Position numbers and translations under genes: made by a program
Source of the DNA: Methylococcales bacterium
Lineage (GTDB): Bacteria > Pseudomonadota > Gammaproteobacteria > Methylococcales > Methylomonadaceae
NCBI GenBank assembly: GCA_003584895.1
Contig: QVQF01000099.1
Coordinates: forward strand, 1-43,605
Length of the DNA: 43,605 nt
Direction: 5' to 3'
Notes under the pieces: generated by a model
What the model was told of the DNA's origin: nothing
Databases searched by the model: none
The model's input: only the letters and a program-made list of their open reading frames with translations
In this document: positions 10,337 to 20,930 of the stretch, piece after piece
Numbering within the stretch: position 1 is the stretch's first letter
Layout: every line of letters starts with the position of its first letter

Positions 10337-10880
10337 TATTGCCCATCAACATATCAGCGAAAGTCTTAAATCAGGTGACATTGCCATAGATGCTACCTTG
10401 GGCAATGGTCATGACGCCTTGTATCTAAAGAGTCTAGTGGGGGCTACAGGACTAGTCTTTGGTTTTGATATACAGTTAGCCGCAATTGCAGCAACACAAA
10501 GCAACAATGAGGATGCAACTGAACTTACCTTAATCCATGCCAGTCATGCGCTCATGGCTGAGAACATCCCTGTACAGCATCATGGCCACATTAATGCCAT
10601 TATGTTTAATCTGGGTTATTTACCGGGCGGTGATAAAAGTATTATTACGCAAACAGATACTACCTTATGCGCTTTAAACGCTGCCACAGCATTGCTGGCG
10701 GCTGATGGCATCATGACTATCATGGCTTATCCAGGCCATGCGGGTGGAGATTTAGAAACTGCACAGATAGAGCACTGGTGTGAGCATCTGAATAATTCAC
10801 ATTTTAGTTATCAGATAATCTACAGCACTGTAACTAGCGCTACTGCACCCAGGCTTTTCATCCTACGCAAGACACTTTGA
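10314..10880 (+). CDS. YtqB/MnmM-family class I SAM-dependent methyltransferase
   Basis: SAM-dependent methyltransferase of 188 residues, family rRNA_methylase/YtqB. The SAM-binding motif I is DATLGNGHDALYL (about residues 25-37), with an acidic motif II in FGFDIQ. The family's diagnostic FNLGYLPGGDKSI (about 101-113) is present, followed by TDTTLCAL. In Bacillus subtilis YtqB (MnmM) methylates 5-aminomethyl-2-thiouridine at tRNA position 34, a step done in E. coli by the MnmC N-terminal domain. Its start lies inside the preceding FAD oxidoreductase gene (23-bp overlap), so the two are co-translated. Family assignment is firm; the tRNA substrate here is inferred. Confidence 0.9.
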   Translation: MQRISLINIAHQHISESLKSGDIAIDATLGNGHDALYLKSLVGATGLVFGFDIQLAAIAATQSNNEDATELTLIHASHALMAENIPVQHHGHINAIMFNLGYLPGGDKSIITQTDTTLCALNAATALLAADGIMTIMAYPGHAGGDLETAQIEHWCEHLNNSHFSYQIIYSTVTSATAPRLFILRKTL

Positions 10881-10890
10881 GCTAACAATC

Positions 10891-10899
10891 TGTTATCAT
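10891..10899 (+). promoter_or_regulatory. Possible extended -10 promoter for ppnP
   Basis: TGTTATCAT (TG-n-TATCAT) fits an extended -10 element 42 bases before the ppnP start, with a good AAGGA ribosome binding site at about 10930. No clear -35 hexamer lies 17 bp upstream. A near-identical string, AACAATCTGTTAT, precedes dbpA at about 26374, hinting at a shared promoter type. Confidence 0.3.
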
Positions 10900-10940
10900 G
10901 CGCCCCTAATAATCTCTTATTCACTACCTAAGGATCTACC

Positions 10941-11255
10941 ATGTCAGAATTTACGAATGTATCAGTCATCAAAAAAGCTAATGTCTATTTCGACGGTAAC
11001 GTGAGTAGCCGTACCATTCGTTTTGCTGATGGCTCTGTTAAAACCTTAGGTTTTATGTTGCCCGGTGAATATACTTTCAACACCGCTGATAAAGAACTGA
11101 TGGAAATATTAGCTGGTGAGCTTGAAGTTTTATTACCCGGTAACGATGAATGGCAAGCTATTAGCGGCGGTGAAGCTTTTGATGTACCTGCTAATGCGGC
11201 TTTCACTGTAAAAGTTAGTACTGCAACTGATTACTGCTGCTCTTTTATTAAATAG
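10941..11255 (+). CDS. ppnP: Pyrimidine/purine nucleoside phosphorylase PpnP
   Basis: Small cupin-fold enzyme (DUF1255, E. coli YaiE) that phosphorolyses several nucleosides to base and ribose-1-phosphate. The 104-residue length matches the family. Diagnostic strings are [19 protein letters not shown], a VLLPG turn followed by EWQ, and [13 protein letters not shown]. An AAGGA ribosome binding site stands just upstream of the ATG. It is followed after 3 bp by the NYN-domain gene, so the two probably form an operon. Confidence 0.96.
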   Translation: MSEFTNVSVIKKANVYFDGNVSSRTIRFADGSVKTLGFMLPGEYTFNTADKELMEILAGELEVLLPGNDEWQAISGGEAFDVPANAAFTVKVSTATDYCCSFIK

Positions 11256-11258
11256 TTC

Positions 11259-11732
11259 ATGGAAAAGGTCGCTATTTTTGTCGATGTACAAAATATTTAT
11301 TACACCACTAGACAAAGCTATAGCCGGCATTTTAATTACAGCGCCTTCTGGTCACTAGCGACAGCCAATAGAACCGTAGTTGCTGCTTTTGCCTACGCTA
11401 TTGATAAAGGCGATAGTCAGCAGTTAGGGTTTCAACAAATCCTTAGGCAAATAGGTTTTGAGGTCAAACTTAAACCTTATATTCAGCGCAGTGATGGCTC
11501 TGCAAAAGGCGATTGGGATGTCGGCATTACGCTCGATGCTATCGAATATGCAGAGCGAGCTGATGTCATTATTTTATTGTCAGGCGATGGTGACTTCGAT
11601 TTATTACTGAATAAAATACGTGATAAATATTCAGTGGATAGCGAAGTCTATGGTGTACAAGCTTTAACAGCGCCCTCGCTAATTAAAGCCGCTAACCGCT
11701 TTATTCCCATAGATGAAAACTTACTATTGTAA
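11259..11732 (+). CDS. NYN-domain (LabA/DUF88-like) putative ribonuclease
   Basis: PIN-like NYN-domain protein, 157 residues. The acidic residues expected to bind metal are visible: D9 in AIFVDVQNIYY, Asp in KGDWDVGITLDAIEYA, and the double Asp of LLSGDGDFDLLL. The C-terminus VQALTAPSLIKAANRFIPID is typical of LabA/YaiI-type NYN proteins. Proteins of this kind cleave RNA or act in regulation; the target here is unknown. It starts 3 bp after ppnP. It converges with the efflux operon, with only 9 bp between stop codons and no visible terminator, so antisense read-through is possible. Confidence 0.88.
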   Translation: MEKVAIFVDVQNIYYTTRQSYSRHFNYSAFWSLATANRTVVAAFAYAIDKGDSQQLGFQQILRQIGFEVKLKPYIQRSDGSAKGDWDVGITLDAIEYAERADVIILLSGDGDFDLLLNKIRDKYSVDSEVYGVQALTAPSLIKAANRFIPIDENLLL

Positions 11733-11741
11733 GTGACCCAC

Positions 11742-13247
11742 CTAATCAACGATGGGCACAGGCAAGAATTGTGACCACTTAACTTCTCCACCGGCCTGAT
11801 CTCTAGTCGGTAAAGCTTTACTATTCCAACCACCGCCCAAGGCTTTGGCTAATGACACCGCTGCTACCAAGCGTTGGCTTTGTAAATTAACGGCCGTAAT
11901 GTCATTAGAAAGCGCTGTGGTTTGATTAACAATAACGTTTAAATAACTGACCGTACCGGCTTGATATTGGTTAGTGGTGAGTTCTACGGCTTTATGCGCT
12001 GAGGCAACAGCTTTATCTTGCACTTGTACTTCTTCTTCTAAAATCCGTAGTGCCGCTAGATTATCTTCTACTTGCTGAAAACTCACCAACACCGCCTGCC
12101 TGTAACCTGCAACACTGGCATCATAAACATCTATCGCTTGTTGTAATTGTGCGCTACGGGCCCCTCCATCAAATAAAGGTATCGCTAATGCCGCTGGTCC
12201 TAAGGCCCAATAACGTGCGCCAGTATTCATTAAGTTAGATAAAATGTTTGTCTGTTGGCCATTAGACACGGCAAGATTTAAATTAGGGAAATAGGCCGCT
12301 TTAGCGACACCAATTTGTGCATTGGCTGCAGCTGCAGTACGCTCAGCCGCAGCGACATCGGGTCTACGTTCTAATAGTTCTGAAGGAAGACTGATCGGGA
12401 TTACAGGTATAATTGTATCAAAGGCGGCGATTTCAATCGTGAGTTCAGCCGGCGCTTTACCGATCAACACCGCAATCGCATGTTCGAGTTGTGCCCTTAG
12501 CACCCTAAGATTAATCATTTGCGCGCGGGTAGATTCTAGCTGGGTTTCAGCTAACACCACATCCGATTTAGCGGCTACACCCGCTATATAACGATTTTTA
12601 GTGATTAGTAAGGATTTATCATAAGCGGCTATCGTATCGCTCATCAGCTTTATTTGTGCATCTAAAGCCCGCAATTGAAAATAACTTTGCGCCAAGGATG
12701 CTTGAGAGCTTAAGCGTAAGGCTTGCAAAGTTGCAGCACTGCCTTGAGCACTATCTTCACTAGATTCAACTTGCCTACGCACGCCACCCCATAAATCAGG
12801 TGCCCATGCTGCACTAATTACCGCGCCAAATATGTAATTGACGCCTGGAACTGCTTTACTTTGGCCGCTCGCTGCTCTAAAACGGTTAACCGTGGCTGAT
12901 GCTTGTGCGGTAGGAAAATAAGCGGCAGCTGCACCTTGCACCATAGTCTGTGCTTGTTTATATTGCGCCTCGGCCTGAATGATCGATTGATTAGCCTTGT
13001 TGACCTGAACTTCTAAAGCACTAAGCTTTGCATCATGAAAAATTTCCCACCAATGATCGGGCAAAGCCTCGTCTTGGGGTTGGGCTTGCTTCCAACCTTT
13101 AACTTCTTTGAAAGTATCAGGAATACTAGTCGTGGGTAGCACATAATTAGGGCCTACCGTACAGGCGGCTAGCAATAAAAAAAAGCTAGTGATCAATAAC
13201 CGAATTAAAAATAGAGCCATAGGGTGTTTAACGAAGTTTAAATTCAT
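11742..13247 (-). CDS. NodT-family outer membrane efflux lipoprotein
   Basis: Outer-membrane channel of a tripartite RND pump. The 501-residue product has a lipoprotein signal with lipobox LAAC (Cys at about 29) and continues TVGPNY, the hallmark of NodT/OprM-type factors. Two OEP repeats follow, with conserved segments such as LPDHWWEIFHD, RRPDVAAAERTAAAANAQIGVAKAAYFPNL and VNQTTALSNDI. It is the last gene of the operon and starts 9 bp after the second permease. As the dedicated exit duct it should complete the MdtA/B/C-like assembly without needing TolC. Confidence 0.95.
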   Translation of the reverse strand: MNLNFVKHPMALFLIRLLITSFFLLLAACTVGPNYVLPTTSIPDTFKEVKGWKQAQPQDEALPDHWWEIFHDAKLSALEVQVNKANQSIIQAEAQYKQAQTMVQGAAAAYFPTAQASATVNRFRAASGQSKAVPGVNYIFGAVISAAWAPDLWGGVRRQVESSEDSAQGSAATLQALRLSSQASLAQSYFQLRALDAQIKLMSDTIAAYDKSLLITKNRYIAGVAAKSDVVLAETQLESTRAQMINLRVLRAQLEHAIAVLIGKAPAELTIEIAAFDTIIPVIPISLPSELLERRPDVAAAERTAAAANAQIGVAKAAYFPNLNLAVSNGQQTNILSNLMNTGARYWALGPAALAIPLFDGGARSAQLQQAIDVYDASVAGYRQAVLVSFQQVEDNLAALRILEEEVQVQDKAVASAHKAVELTTNQYQAGTVSYLNVIVNQTTALSNDITAVNLQSQRLVAAVSLAKALGGGWNSKALPTRDQAGGEVKWSQFLPVPIVD

Positions 13248-13256
13248 AGTGGGTAT

Positions 13257-16200
13257 TTAAAGACTGTCTATAGCGCTAGATAGCGGCTTAAGGTTATGAC
13301 GATTAAAGTGCTGCCTACACCAAGTTTGTAAGCGATCTAAATATAAATACACGATAGGCGTGGTATAAAGCGTTAACAACTGACTCAGTAGCAAGCCACC
13401 GACAATGGCAATGCCCAAAGGTTTCCGTAGCTCTGCGCCATAACCGGTACCTAAAGCCAAAGGCAAGGCCGCGAGTAAAGCGGCAAAGGTCGTCATCATA
13501 ATAGGTCGAAATCGCATAGAACAAGCGGTAAATATGGCCGTTTCAGGATTCATGCCCAAGGTACGCTCTGCATGTAAGGCAAAATCGATCATCATGATGG
13601 CATTCTTTTTAACAATACCAATCAGTAAAATAACACCTATCATGGCGATAATACTGAAATCAGTATCGCAAAGTAATAACGCTAAAATAGCACCTACACC
13701 AGCAGAAGGTAAGGTGGACAGGATGGTCAAGGGATGCACATAACTCTCGTATAAAATACCTAATACTATATAGATAGAAATCAAGGCCGCCAGAATCAGC
13801 CAAGGTTGATTCTTTAAAGATTGTTGAAAAGCTTTGGCTGTACCCTGAAAACTCCCGTGCATAGAAGCAGGCACACCTAAACTAGACATAGTATCGGTAA
13901 TAATCTGCGTTGCCTGTGATAAAGAAATGTCAGGCTTGAGATTAAAAGATAGTGTACCGGTAGGAAACTGACCTTGATGATTGACTGACAAAGGCGTATT
14001 GGTCACTCCGTAATGCGTAAAGGCTGATAAGGGCACCTGCCCTCCAGTTACAGCAGGTGCAATGGGCGCTACGCTGACATAAATATTCTTTAAAGCTTCA
14101 GAGCTTTGTGAATATTCAGGAGCAACCTCCATAATCACATGATATTGATTAAGCGGATTATAAATAACCGACACTTGCCTCTGACCAAAAGCGTTGTTAA
14201 GCGTCGCATCGATAAGCGCAGGGCTAACACCCAGTTGCGCAGCCGTTTGACGATCTATTTGTAACTCAATTTGTTGGCCTTTATCTTGTTGATTTGTATT
14301 AACGTCCACCAGCTCAGGATGCTGAGATAAAGCAGTGATAATCTTGGGCATCCAAGTGCGTAAATCAGATAGATGATCGGCTTGCAGCGCATATTCAAAC
14401 AAGGCAGAAGAGCCTCGGGCACCAATACGTAAATCTTGTGGGGGCTGTAAAATCAGTCTAGCACCAGGTTCATCGGATAATTTATGGCGTAAGCGCGCCA
14501 TGAGCTGATTAACAGTCAACTTACGTTCTTCCAAGGGTTTAAGAATGGCAAACATTTGTCCACTATTAGTATCGCGTTGTCCGCCAGTAAAACCAATAAC
14601 GGTTGCGACCTCTGGATCTTGACCTAGAACATCCACAAAATCGCCCAACTTTTTGCGCATAGCTTGCGAAGAAATACTTTGATCAGCCTGAATGGTGCCT
14701 GACAATCTACCGGTATCCTGAATAGGAAAAAAACCTTTAGGAACGATAGAATAGAGATAAACATTAAAGCCTATGGTCGCTAAGAGTAGCAACATCATTA
14801 TAGGACGATGGCGCAAAGCCCAATGTAAACTTCGTTCATAAGCGGATTGCCAGCTCTTAAGCCATTGCTCTATAGTCTGATAAAAGCTGTTGTGAGTATC
14901 TTTCTGTATCGGCTTTAGCCATAAGGCGCATAACATGGGTGTAGTGGTTAAAGATATCACCAACGACACTAAGACCGCCGCCGAAAGTGTCACTGCGAAT
15001 TCTTGAAACAAACGCCCAACAATACCCCCCATGAGTAAAATAGGGATAAACACCGCTATTAAAGACAAGCTCATGGTTAATACCGTAAAGCTGACTTCAC
15101 TAGCGCCTTTAATGGCCGCTTCATGAGGTGGCATACCTTGCTCTATATGGCGCTCAGTATTTTCTAACACCACAATGGCATCATCAACCACAAAGCCCGT
15201 AGCAATGGTCAGCGCCATTAACGATAGATTGTCCAAACTGTAATGACACAAATACATCACACCGAACGTACCAATTAAAGATACCGGCACGGTAATAATA
15301 GGAATCAGAGCCGAACGTAAATTACCTAAAAATAACAACACCACGCCGATAACTAGAACTACAGATATCAATAGGCTTAGCTCTACTTCATGTAAAGACT
15401 CTCGAATGGTGATAGATCTATCTAGCACCACTGATAAATTAATCGCATTGGGAATAGAGGCTTGTAGTTGCGGCAATAAAGCTTTCACCTTATCAACGGT
15501 TTCGATAATATTAGCGCCCGCTTGTTTGTTCAATATTAATAAGACTGAAGTTTTGCCATCTTTAAGCCCCGCAGCACGAATATCTTCCACCGAATCAACA
15601 ATAGAAGCTAAATCCGACAGATGTACTGGACTACCATTGCGATAAGCGACTATTAAAGGCAGATAATCCGCTGCCGTTTTCGCTTGGTCATTGGCATAAA
15701 TCAACCAATTATGCTGAGCATCTTCTAGGGCGCCTTTAGGCTGATTAACATTAGTCGCTGCAACAGCCAGACGTATCGCTTCAAAGCCAATACTATATTT
15801 AGTTAAGGCATTAGGATTAAGCTCTATCCTAACCGCAGGTAAGGAACTACCACCAACATTGACCTGCCCCATACCCTGCACTTGTGAAATCCTCTGCGCG
15901 AGAATAGTCGATGCGGCATCGTAAAGTTGGCCTCGAGTCATGGTGTCAGAGGTCAATGCCAAAATCATAATCGGCGAATCGGCTGGATTCACTTTCTTGT
16001 AACTTGGCCTGCTGGGCATGTTAGTGGGCAATAAGCGCAACGCAACATTAATGGCTGCTTGAACGTCTCTTGCTGCGCCATCAATATCGCGATCCAAATC
16101 AAACTGCAAGGTAATACTGGTACTGCCCACTGAACTAGACGAGGTCATTTCTGTGATGCCAGCAATATGACCCAAAGCCCGCTCTAAGGGCGTTGCTACT

Positions 16201-16385
16201 GATGTACCCATCGTTTCTGGGCTCGCACCGGGCATAGAGGCTTGCACTGAAATAGTGGGGAAATCAACTTGCGGCAGCGGAGCTACTGGTAATTGAAAAA
16301 AAGCAATCAGACCTGCCAACGTAACCGCCAATGTCAGCAGTGTGGTCGCAACTGGACGCGCAATAAAATAAGCCGACAGGCTCAC
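13257..16385 (-). CDS. mdtC: RND efflux permease, MdtC-like
   Basis: Proton-driven inner-membrane multidrug pump of the HAE-1 RND family, 1042 residues with 12 predicted membrane helices and two large periplasmic loops. It starts [20 protein letters not shown]. The transmembrane-4 proton-relay aspartates are D401/D402 in [13 protein letters not shown], and the lysine partner is in [35 protein letters not shown] and the [11 protein letters not shown] turn match MdtB/MdtC. Its ATG overlaps the stop of the preceding permease by four bases (ATGA), so the two are probably coupled and form a heterotrimer as in E. coli MdtBC. Confidence 0.93.
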   Translation of the reverse strand: MSLSAYFIARPVATTLLTLAVTLAGLIAFFQLPVAPLPQVDFPTISVQASMPGASPETMGTSVATPLERALGHIAGITEMTSSSSVGSTSITLQFDLDRDIDGAARDVQAAINVALRLLPTNMPSRPSYKKVNPADSPIMILALTSDTMTRGQLYDAASTILAQRISQVQGMGQVNVGGSSLPAVRIELNPNALTKYSIGFEAIRLAVAATNVNQPKGALEDAQHNWLIYANDQAKTAADYLPLIVAYRNGSPVHLSDLASIVDSVEDIRAAGLKDGKTSVLLILNKQAGANIIETVDKVKALLPQLQASIPNAINLSVVLDRSITIRESLHEVELSLLISVVLVIGVVLLFLGNLRSALIPIITVPVSLIGTFGVMYLCHYSLDNLSLMALTIATGFVVDDAIVVLENTERHIEQGMPPHEAAIKGASEVSFTVLTMSLSLIAVFIPILLMGGIVGRLFQEFAVTLSAAVLVSLVISLTTTPMLCALWLKPIQKDTHNSFYQTIEQWLKSWQSAYERSLHWALRHRPIMMLLLLATIGFNVYLYSIVPKGFFPIQDTGRLSGTIQADQSISSQAMRKKLGDFVDVLGQDPEVATVIGFTGGQRDTNSGQMFAILKPLEERKLTVNQLMARLRHKLSDEPGARLILQPPQDLRIGARGSSALFEYALQADHLSDLRTWMPKIITALSQHPELVDVNTNQQDKGQQIELQIDRQTAAQLGVSPALIDATLNNAFGQRQVSVIYNPLNQYHVIMEVAPEYSQSSEALKNIYVSVAPIAPAVTGGQVPLSAFTHYGVTNTPLSVNHQGQFPTGTLSFNLKPDISLSQATQIITDTMSSLGVPASMHGSFQGTAKAFQQSLKNQPWLILAALISIYIVLGILYESYVHPLTILSTLPSAGVGAILALLLCDTDFSIIAMIGVILLIGIVKKNAIMMIDFALHAERTLGMNPETAIFTACSMRFRPIMMTTFAALLAALPLALGTGYGAELRKPLGIAIVGGLLLSQLLTLYTTPIVYLYLDRLQTWCRQHFNRHNLKPLSSAIDSL

Positions 16386-19300
16386 GAGATATCCTTGTCT
16401 ATAAGGACAGCCTCTGGCACACTTTTACCTGACCATTGTCGACTTAAGCGGTCAAAAGCAAGGTAAATAACCGGCGTAGTAAATAAGGTCAACAACTGAC
16501 TGACGATTAAGCCACCCACCATGGTAATACCTAAAGGATGGCGCAGTTCTGAGCCCACGCCCGTGCCTAACATCAACGGCAGAGCACTGAGTAAAGCTGC
16601 CATCGTGGTCATCATAATCGGCCTAAAGCGTAATAAACAGGCCTGATAGATAGCGTCTCGCGGCGATTTACCTTGATTACGCTCAGCATCTAAGGCGAAA
16701 TCAATCATCATGATGGCATTTTTCTTAACAATGCCGATTAATAAGATAATGCCAATAATCCCGATGATACCTAAATCATTATTCGACAACATCAAGGCCA
16801 ATAAAGCACCTACACCGGCTGACGGCAAGGTCGAAAGGATAGTCACAGGATGTATATAACTTTCATACAACACACCTAAGACGATATAAACCGTGACAAT
16901 GGCGGCGAGTATCAGCCATAAGGTGCTCATCAACGAAGCGCTGAATGCCAAAGTGGTGCCTTGGTAATCAGCCTGCACACTTAAAGGTAATCCAATTTGC
17001 TGCTTGGTCTTTTCAATAGCGGCTATCGCATCACCCAAAGAAGCACCGGGGGCTAAATTAAAAGACAGCGTGGTGGCGGGAAATTGATCTAAATGCTGGG
17101 TCACTAAAGGCGTGCTTTGTTCCGTTACCGTCACTAAAGCCGATAACGGCACTTGTATGCCCGTTGACGTAGGAATACGTAAGGCTTTTAAATCATCCAA
17201 ACTTTGACGATATTCCGGCTTAACTTCAAGCACGACTCTATATTGATTCGATTGCGTGAAAATAGTCGAGACCAAGCGCTGACCATAAGCATCGTATAAG
17301 GCATTATCAATCGCAGCAATGCTGATGCCATAACGACTGGCGGTGCTACGATCTATAGCAACGTAAGCTTGCAAACCATGATCTTGAAGATCAGAGGCTA
17401 CATTGGCAAATTCAGCTTGTTTGGACAGTTCAGTGACCATGATAGAGGCCCAGTGACTTAAGGTCACTCTATCAGCAGACTGCAAAGTCATTTGATATTG
17501 ATTCCTACTAACCCGATTTTCTATAGTTAAATCCTGCATCGGCTGTAGATATAAAGAGATGCCCTCTATATCTGCTAATTTAGGCTGCAGTCTTCGGATA
17601 ATATCCATGACTTTAATGCCACGCTCGGCCAGCGGCTTTAAGGTAATAGTGACCCGTCCGGCATTTAAGGTAGGATTAGCGCCATCCACACCAATAAACG
17701 ACGACACACTCTCCACAGCGGAATCTTCCAATAATACCTTGGTTAAGGCTTGCTGACGCTCAGACATGGCAGCAAAGGAAATGCTTTGCGGGGCTTCCGA
17801 AATACCTTGGATAACGCCCGTATCTTGGATAGGGAAAAAGCCTTTAGGCACTAGCATATACAGCAATACCGTCAGGACCATCGTAGTCGCAGCAACTACC
17901 AAGGTGGCACGCTGATGTTCTAATACCCAATCTAATAGCTTGGCGTAATAGGCCGTTACACGATCTAAAAATTGTCCGCTAACGATATAAAAACGATCTT
18001 TTTGTTGCTTATGATGCGGGCGCAGCATTTTTGCGCACATCATCGGTGTTAAGGTCAGAGAAATTAACGCTGAAATTAAGATGGCTACCGCTAGCGTGAT
18101 AGCAAATTCACGAAATAAGCGGCCAACGACATCGCCCATAAACAATAGCGGAATCAGCACGGCAATCAGCGAGAAGGTCAGGGAAATAATAGTAAAGGCA
18201 ATTTGTTCAGAACCTTTAAGCGCAGCGTTTAAAGGTGTTTCACCTTTTTCTATGTAACGGGTAATGTTTTCGATCACCACAATAGCATCATCAACTACAA
18301 AACCAGCAGCAATAGTCAGCGCCATCAAGGTTAAATTGTTAATACTAAAGCCAGCTAAATACATAACCGCGAAAGTGCCAATTAATGATAAGGGCACGAC
18401 GATGCCCGGTATGGCGGTAGCATAAGCATTACGCAAAAATAGAAATATCACCAGCACCACTAAGACTAAGGCCAGCAGTAGTTCAATTTGTACATCGTCT
18501 ACGGAAGCACGAATAGTGGTGGTGCGATCCGTTAATATGGCGACATCCAAACCCGTAGGCAAGGATTCTTGCAATTTAGGCAACAGTTCTTTGATTCTAT
18601 CGACCACTTCAATAACATTAGTGCCTGGTTGTCGCTGAATATTGACAATCACTGCTGCCGTGCCATTGGCCCAAGCCGCTAATCTGACATTTTCAGCATC
18701 GTTACTGGCTTCTGCCACATCTGATAACAACACGGGCCTGCCACTGCGATAAGCAATAACTAAAGCACTATAATCTGAAGCCGATCGGATCTGATCATTA
18801 GCATCAATAATAGCCGAACGCGTGGCCCCATCAAACATACCCTTAGGTTGATTGACATTAGCATTAGAAATAGCGGTACGTAAATCTTCCAGACTTAATC
18901 CGTAAGCCGCTAATGCTGAGGGTATCGCTTGAATACGCACGGCAGGTCTTTGACCACCGCTGATAGTCACCAGCCCTACCCCCGATAATTGCGATAACTT
19001 TTGTGCTAAACGGGTATCAACTAAATCTTCGACTTTGGTCAGCGGCAGTATTTTCGAACTCACCGCTAAGGTGAGTATAGGCGCATCAGCTGGATTTATT
19101 TTGCTGTACACGGGCGGCATGGGCAGATCGCTAGGCAAATAATTAGTGGCGGCATTAATCGCCGCCTGTACTTCTTGTTCTGCAATATCTAAGCTTAAAT
19201 TCAAATTAAACTGCAGGGTAATTACCGAAGCGCCACCTGAACTAGACGATGACATCTGATTCAAGCCCGGCAATTGACCTAGCTGACGTTCCAACGGTGA

Positions 19301-19492
19301 AGTCACCAATGACGTCATCACTTCTTGACTGGCACCCGGATATAAAGTTACCACCTGTATAGTCGGATAATCAACCTGAGGTAACGCTGAAATCGGCAAC
19401 TCGCGGTAAGCCAATAAGCCTACCAGCAACAAGGCCAGCATTAATAAAGATGTGGCAACTGGACGCAGAATAAAGAGCTTAGAAGGATTCAT
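16382..19492 (-). CDS. mdtB: RND efflux permease, MdtB-like
   Basis: First of two RND permeases, 1036 residues. The N-terminus [20 protein letters not shown] and the periplasmic [18 protein letters not shown] are characteristic of MdtB. The proton-relay pair D401/D402 lies in [13 protein letters not shown], and [20 protein letters not shown] carries the conserved lysine. E. coli MdtB and MdtC form a mixed trimer exporting bile salts and novobiocin; a similar mixed pump is inferred from the tandem genes. The 127-bp gap to the upstream adaptor holds a double-hairpin repeat, which may reduce or segment expression of the permeases relative to the adaptor. Confidence 0.93.
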   Translation of the reverse strand: MNPSKLFILRPVATSLLMLALLLVGLLAYRELPISALPQVDYPTIQVVTLYPGASQEVMTSLVTSPLERQLGQLPGLNQMSSSSSGGASVITLQFNLNLSLDIAEQEVQAAINAATNYLPSDLPMPPVYSKINPADAPILTLAVSSKILPLTKVEDLVDTRLAQKLSQLSGVGLVTISGGQRPAVRIQAIPSALAAYGLSLEDLRTAISNANVNQPKGMFDGATRSAIIDANDQIRSASDYSALVIAYRSGRPVLLSDVAEASNDAENVRLAAWANGTAAVIVNIQRQPGTNVIEVVDRIKELLPKLQESLPTGLDVAILTDRTTTIRASVDDVQIELLLALVLVVLVIFLFLRNAYATAIPGIVVPLSLIGTFAVMYLAGFSINNLTLMALTIAAGFVVDDAIVVIENITRYIEKGETPLNAALKGSEQIAFTIISLTFSLIAVLIPLLFMGDVVGRLFREFAITLAVAILISALISLTLTPMMCAKMLRPHHKQQKDRFYIVSGQFLDRVTAYYAKLLDWVLEHQRATLVVAATTMVLTVLLYMLVPKGFFPIQDTGVIQGISEAPQSISFAAMSERQQALTKVLLEDSAVESVSSFIGVDGANPTLNAGRVTITLKPLAERGIKVMDIIRRLQPKLADIEGISLYLQPMQDLTIENRVSRNQYQMTLQSADRVTLSHWASIMVTELSKQAEFANVASDLQDHGLQAYVAIDRSTASRYGISIAAIDNALYDAYGQRLVSTIFTQSNQYRVVLEVKPEYRQSLDDLKALRIPTSTGIQVPLSALVTVTEQSTPLVTQHLDQFPATTLSFNLAPGASLGDAIAAIEKTKQQIGLPLSVQADYQGTTLAFSASLMSTLWLILAAIVTVYIVLGVLYESYIHPVTILSTLPSAGVGALLALMLSNNDLGIIGIIGIILLIGIVKKNAIMMIDFALDAERNQGKSPRDAIYQACLLRFRPIMMTTMAALLSALPLMLGTGVGSELRHPLGITMVGGLIVSQLLTLFTTPVIYLAFDRLSRQWSGKSVPEAVLIDKDIS

Positions 19493-19535
19493 AAATAAAC
19501 CAGCCTAGCGCTGCGCAGAGAATTAAGCAGCAACT

Positions 19536-19589
19536 GGAGTAAAACAGCTTTAGCTGTTTTATTTGCAACAGCTGAAGCTGTTGCACTCC
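19536..19589. repeat. GGAGT/ACTCC double-hairpin element inside the efflux operon
   Basis: GGAGT, hairpin AAAACAGCT-TT-AGCTGTTTT, spacer ATTT, hairpin GCAACAGCT-GA-AGCTGTTGC, ACTCC: 54 bp, the same family as 65, 198, 331 and 6943. It sits in the only sizeable gap of the tetR-mdtA-mdtB-mdtC-nodT transcript, between the adaptor stop and the first permease start. Confidence 0.9.
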
Positions 19590-19619
19590 ACTCCGTTAAA
19601 AGGCTTAGACTTAACAGCA

Positions 19620-20921
19620 TCACTCGCTGCTACCCTTTTTTCTATTGTTACCTTTGCCAGTCAATTTGCTAGGTGCAGGAGTCGCTATGTCGTTAGACGC
19701 TTTGCTTTCTTGGGTGATGAGTTTGACTCTCATACCTTCACGTAATTTATCAGCACCATCAATAACCACCTGTTCACCCGGTTTTAAGCCCGCCTCAACG
19801 GCTACTTTTTCACCTTCAACAGGACCTAAAGTGATAGGTCGTACCGTTACGGTCTGGTCTTCTTGCACGACATACACAAAGGTGCCCATAATGCCGCGTT
19901 GTATCGCTGACGTGGGCATAACGGTCACGCCACGCAAAGTATCCATGTGCATTTTAATATTAACGAACTGATTAGAAAATAGCGCATTATCATCATTGGC
20001 AAACTGACCTTTCAGTTTAACCGTACCGGTGGTGGTATCAATTTGATTATCCACCGCCCACAATTGCCCTAGCGCCAACAAACTTTGGCCTCTGCGATCA
20101 AAAGCTTCTACCGGCATCACTTCACCCGCTCGATACTTTTTCATCACCGAACGAATTCTATCCTCAGGTAAAGTAAATATCACCGAGATAGGCTGAATTT
20201 GAGTAATAACTACCAAGCCATTAGCATCACTGGCATGAACTATATTACCCTGATCAACTAAACGTAAACCTAAGCGTCCGGTAATGGGTGAAGTAATGCG
20301 CGTATATAATAACTGGAGTCTAGCATTGGCAACCAGACCACGGTCTATTTCTATAATGCCTTTGTCTTGATTGATTAAGGCTTCTTGAGTGACCATTTGT
20401 TGCGCAGCAATAGAATCTTGCTCTAATAAGGTCTTATAACGGACTAGATCGATCTGAGCATTCTTTAGCAAGGCTTCATCACGTTGTAACTGACCTTCTG
20501 CCTGCATCAACAAGGCCTGATAAGGACGTGGATCAATTTCTGCTAATAAGTCGCCCTCCTTGACCATCTGGCCTTCAGTAAACGCCACTTTCATGAGTTG
20601 ACCATCGACTCTGGCTTTGACCGTCACGGTTCGTAAGGGTATGACCGTGCCTAGACCATTTAGATAAACGGGAAAATCAGCTTGCGTGGTAGTGTCTATG
20701 GCTACGGCAATAGGCGTATCAGCACCCTCTTTACCTCGCTGACCTTCACCGTTGCCTCGTTTGCCCTCATGCTTAGTACTTTGATTTTCAACATTCTCAG
20801 ACGGTAGCTTATAGTGATAAACAGCCGCGATAACGGCGACTAACATCAAGACAGCGATGACTATCAATGTTTTACGTTTAGACGTGATGGGCGTTAATTC
20901 AGCTTGTTTATCTGGGCTCAT
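19620..20921 (-). CDS. mdtA: RND periplasmic adaptor, MdtA-like
   Basis: Membrane fusion protein that links the RND pump to the outer-membrane channel. The 433-residue product has an N-terminal membrane anchor (LIVIAVLMLVAVIAAVYHY, about residues 18-36) and then a low-complexity Gly/Lys/Glu linker. A barrel-sandwich lipoyl half-motif follows (VKARVDGQLMKVAFTEGQMV, LLAEIDPRPYQALL), then an alpha-hairpin with DSIAAQQMVTQEALINQDKG and a beta-barrel with TRITSPITGRLGLRLVDQGN. The C-terminus is Lys/Gly/Ser rich. It starts 9 bp after the regulator gene and is the first structural gene of the pump operon. Confidence 0.94.
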   Translation of the reverse strand: MSPDKQAELTPITSKRKTLIVIAVLMLVAVIAAVYHYKLPSENVENQSTKHEGKRGNGEGQRGKEGADTPIAVAIDTTTQADFPVYLNGLGTVIPLRTVTVKARVDGQLMKVAFTEGQMVKEGDLLAEIDPRPYQALLMQAEGQLQRDEALLKNAQIDLVRYKTLLEQDSIAAQQMVTQEALINQDKGIIEIDRGLVANARLQLLYTRITSPITGRLGLRLVDQGNIVHASDANGLVVITQIQPISVIFTLPEDRIRSVMKKYRAGEVMPVEAFDRRGQSLLALGQLWAVDNQIDTTTGTVKLKGQFANDDNALFSNQFVNIKMHMDTLRGVTVMPTSAIQRGIMGTFVYVVQEDQTVTVRPITLGPVEGEKVAVEAGLKPGEQVVIDGADKLREGMRVKLITQESKASNDIATPAPSKLTGKGNNRKKGSSE

Positions 20922-20930
20922 AAGGATGAT

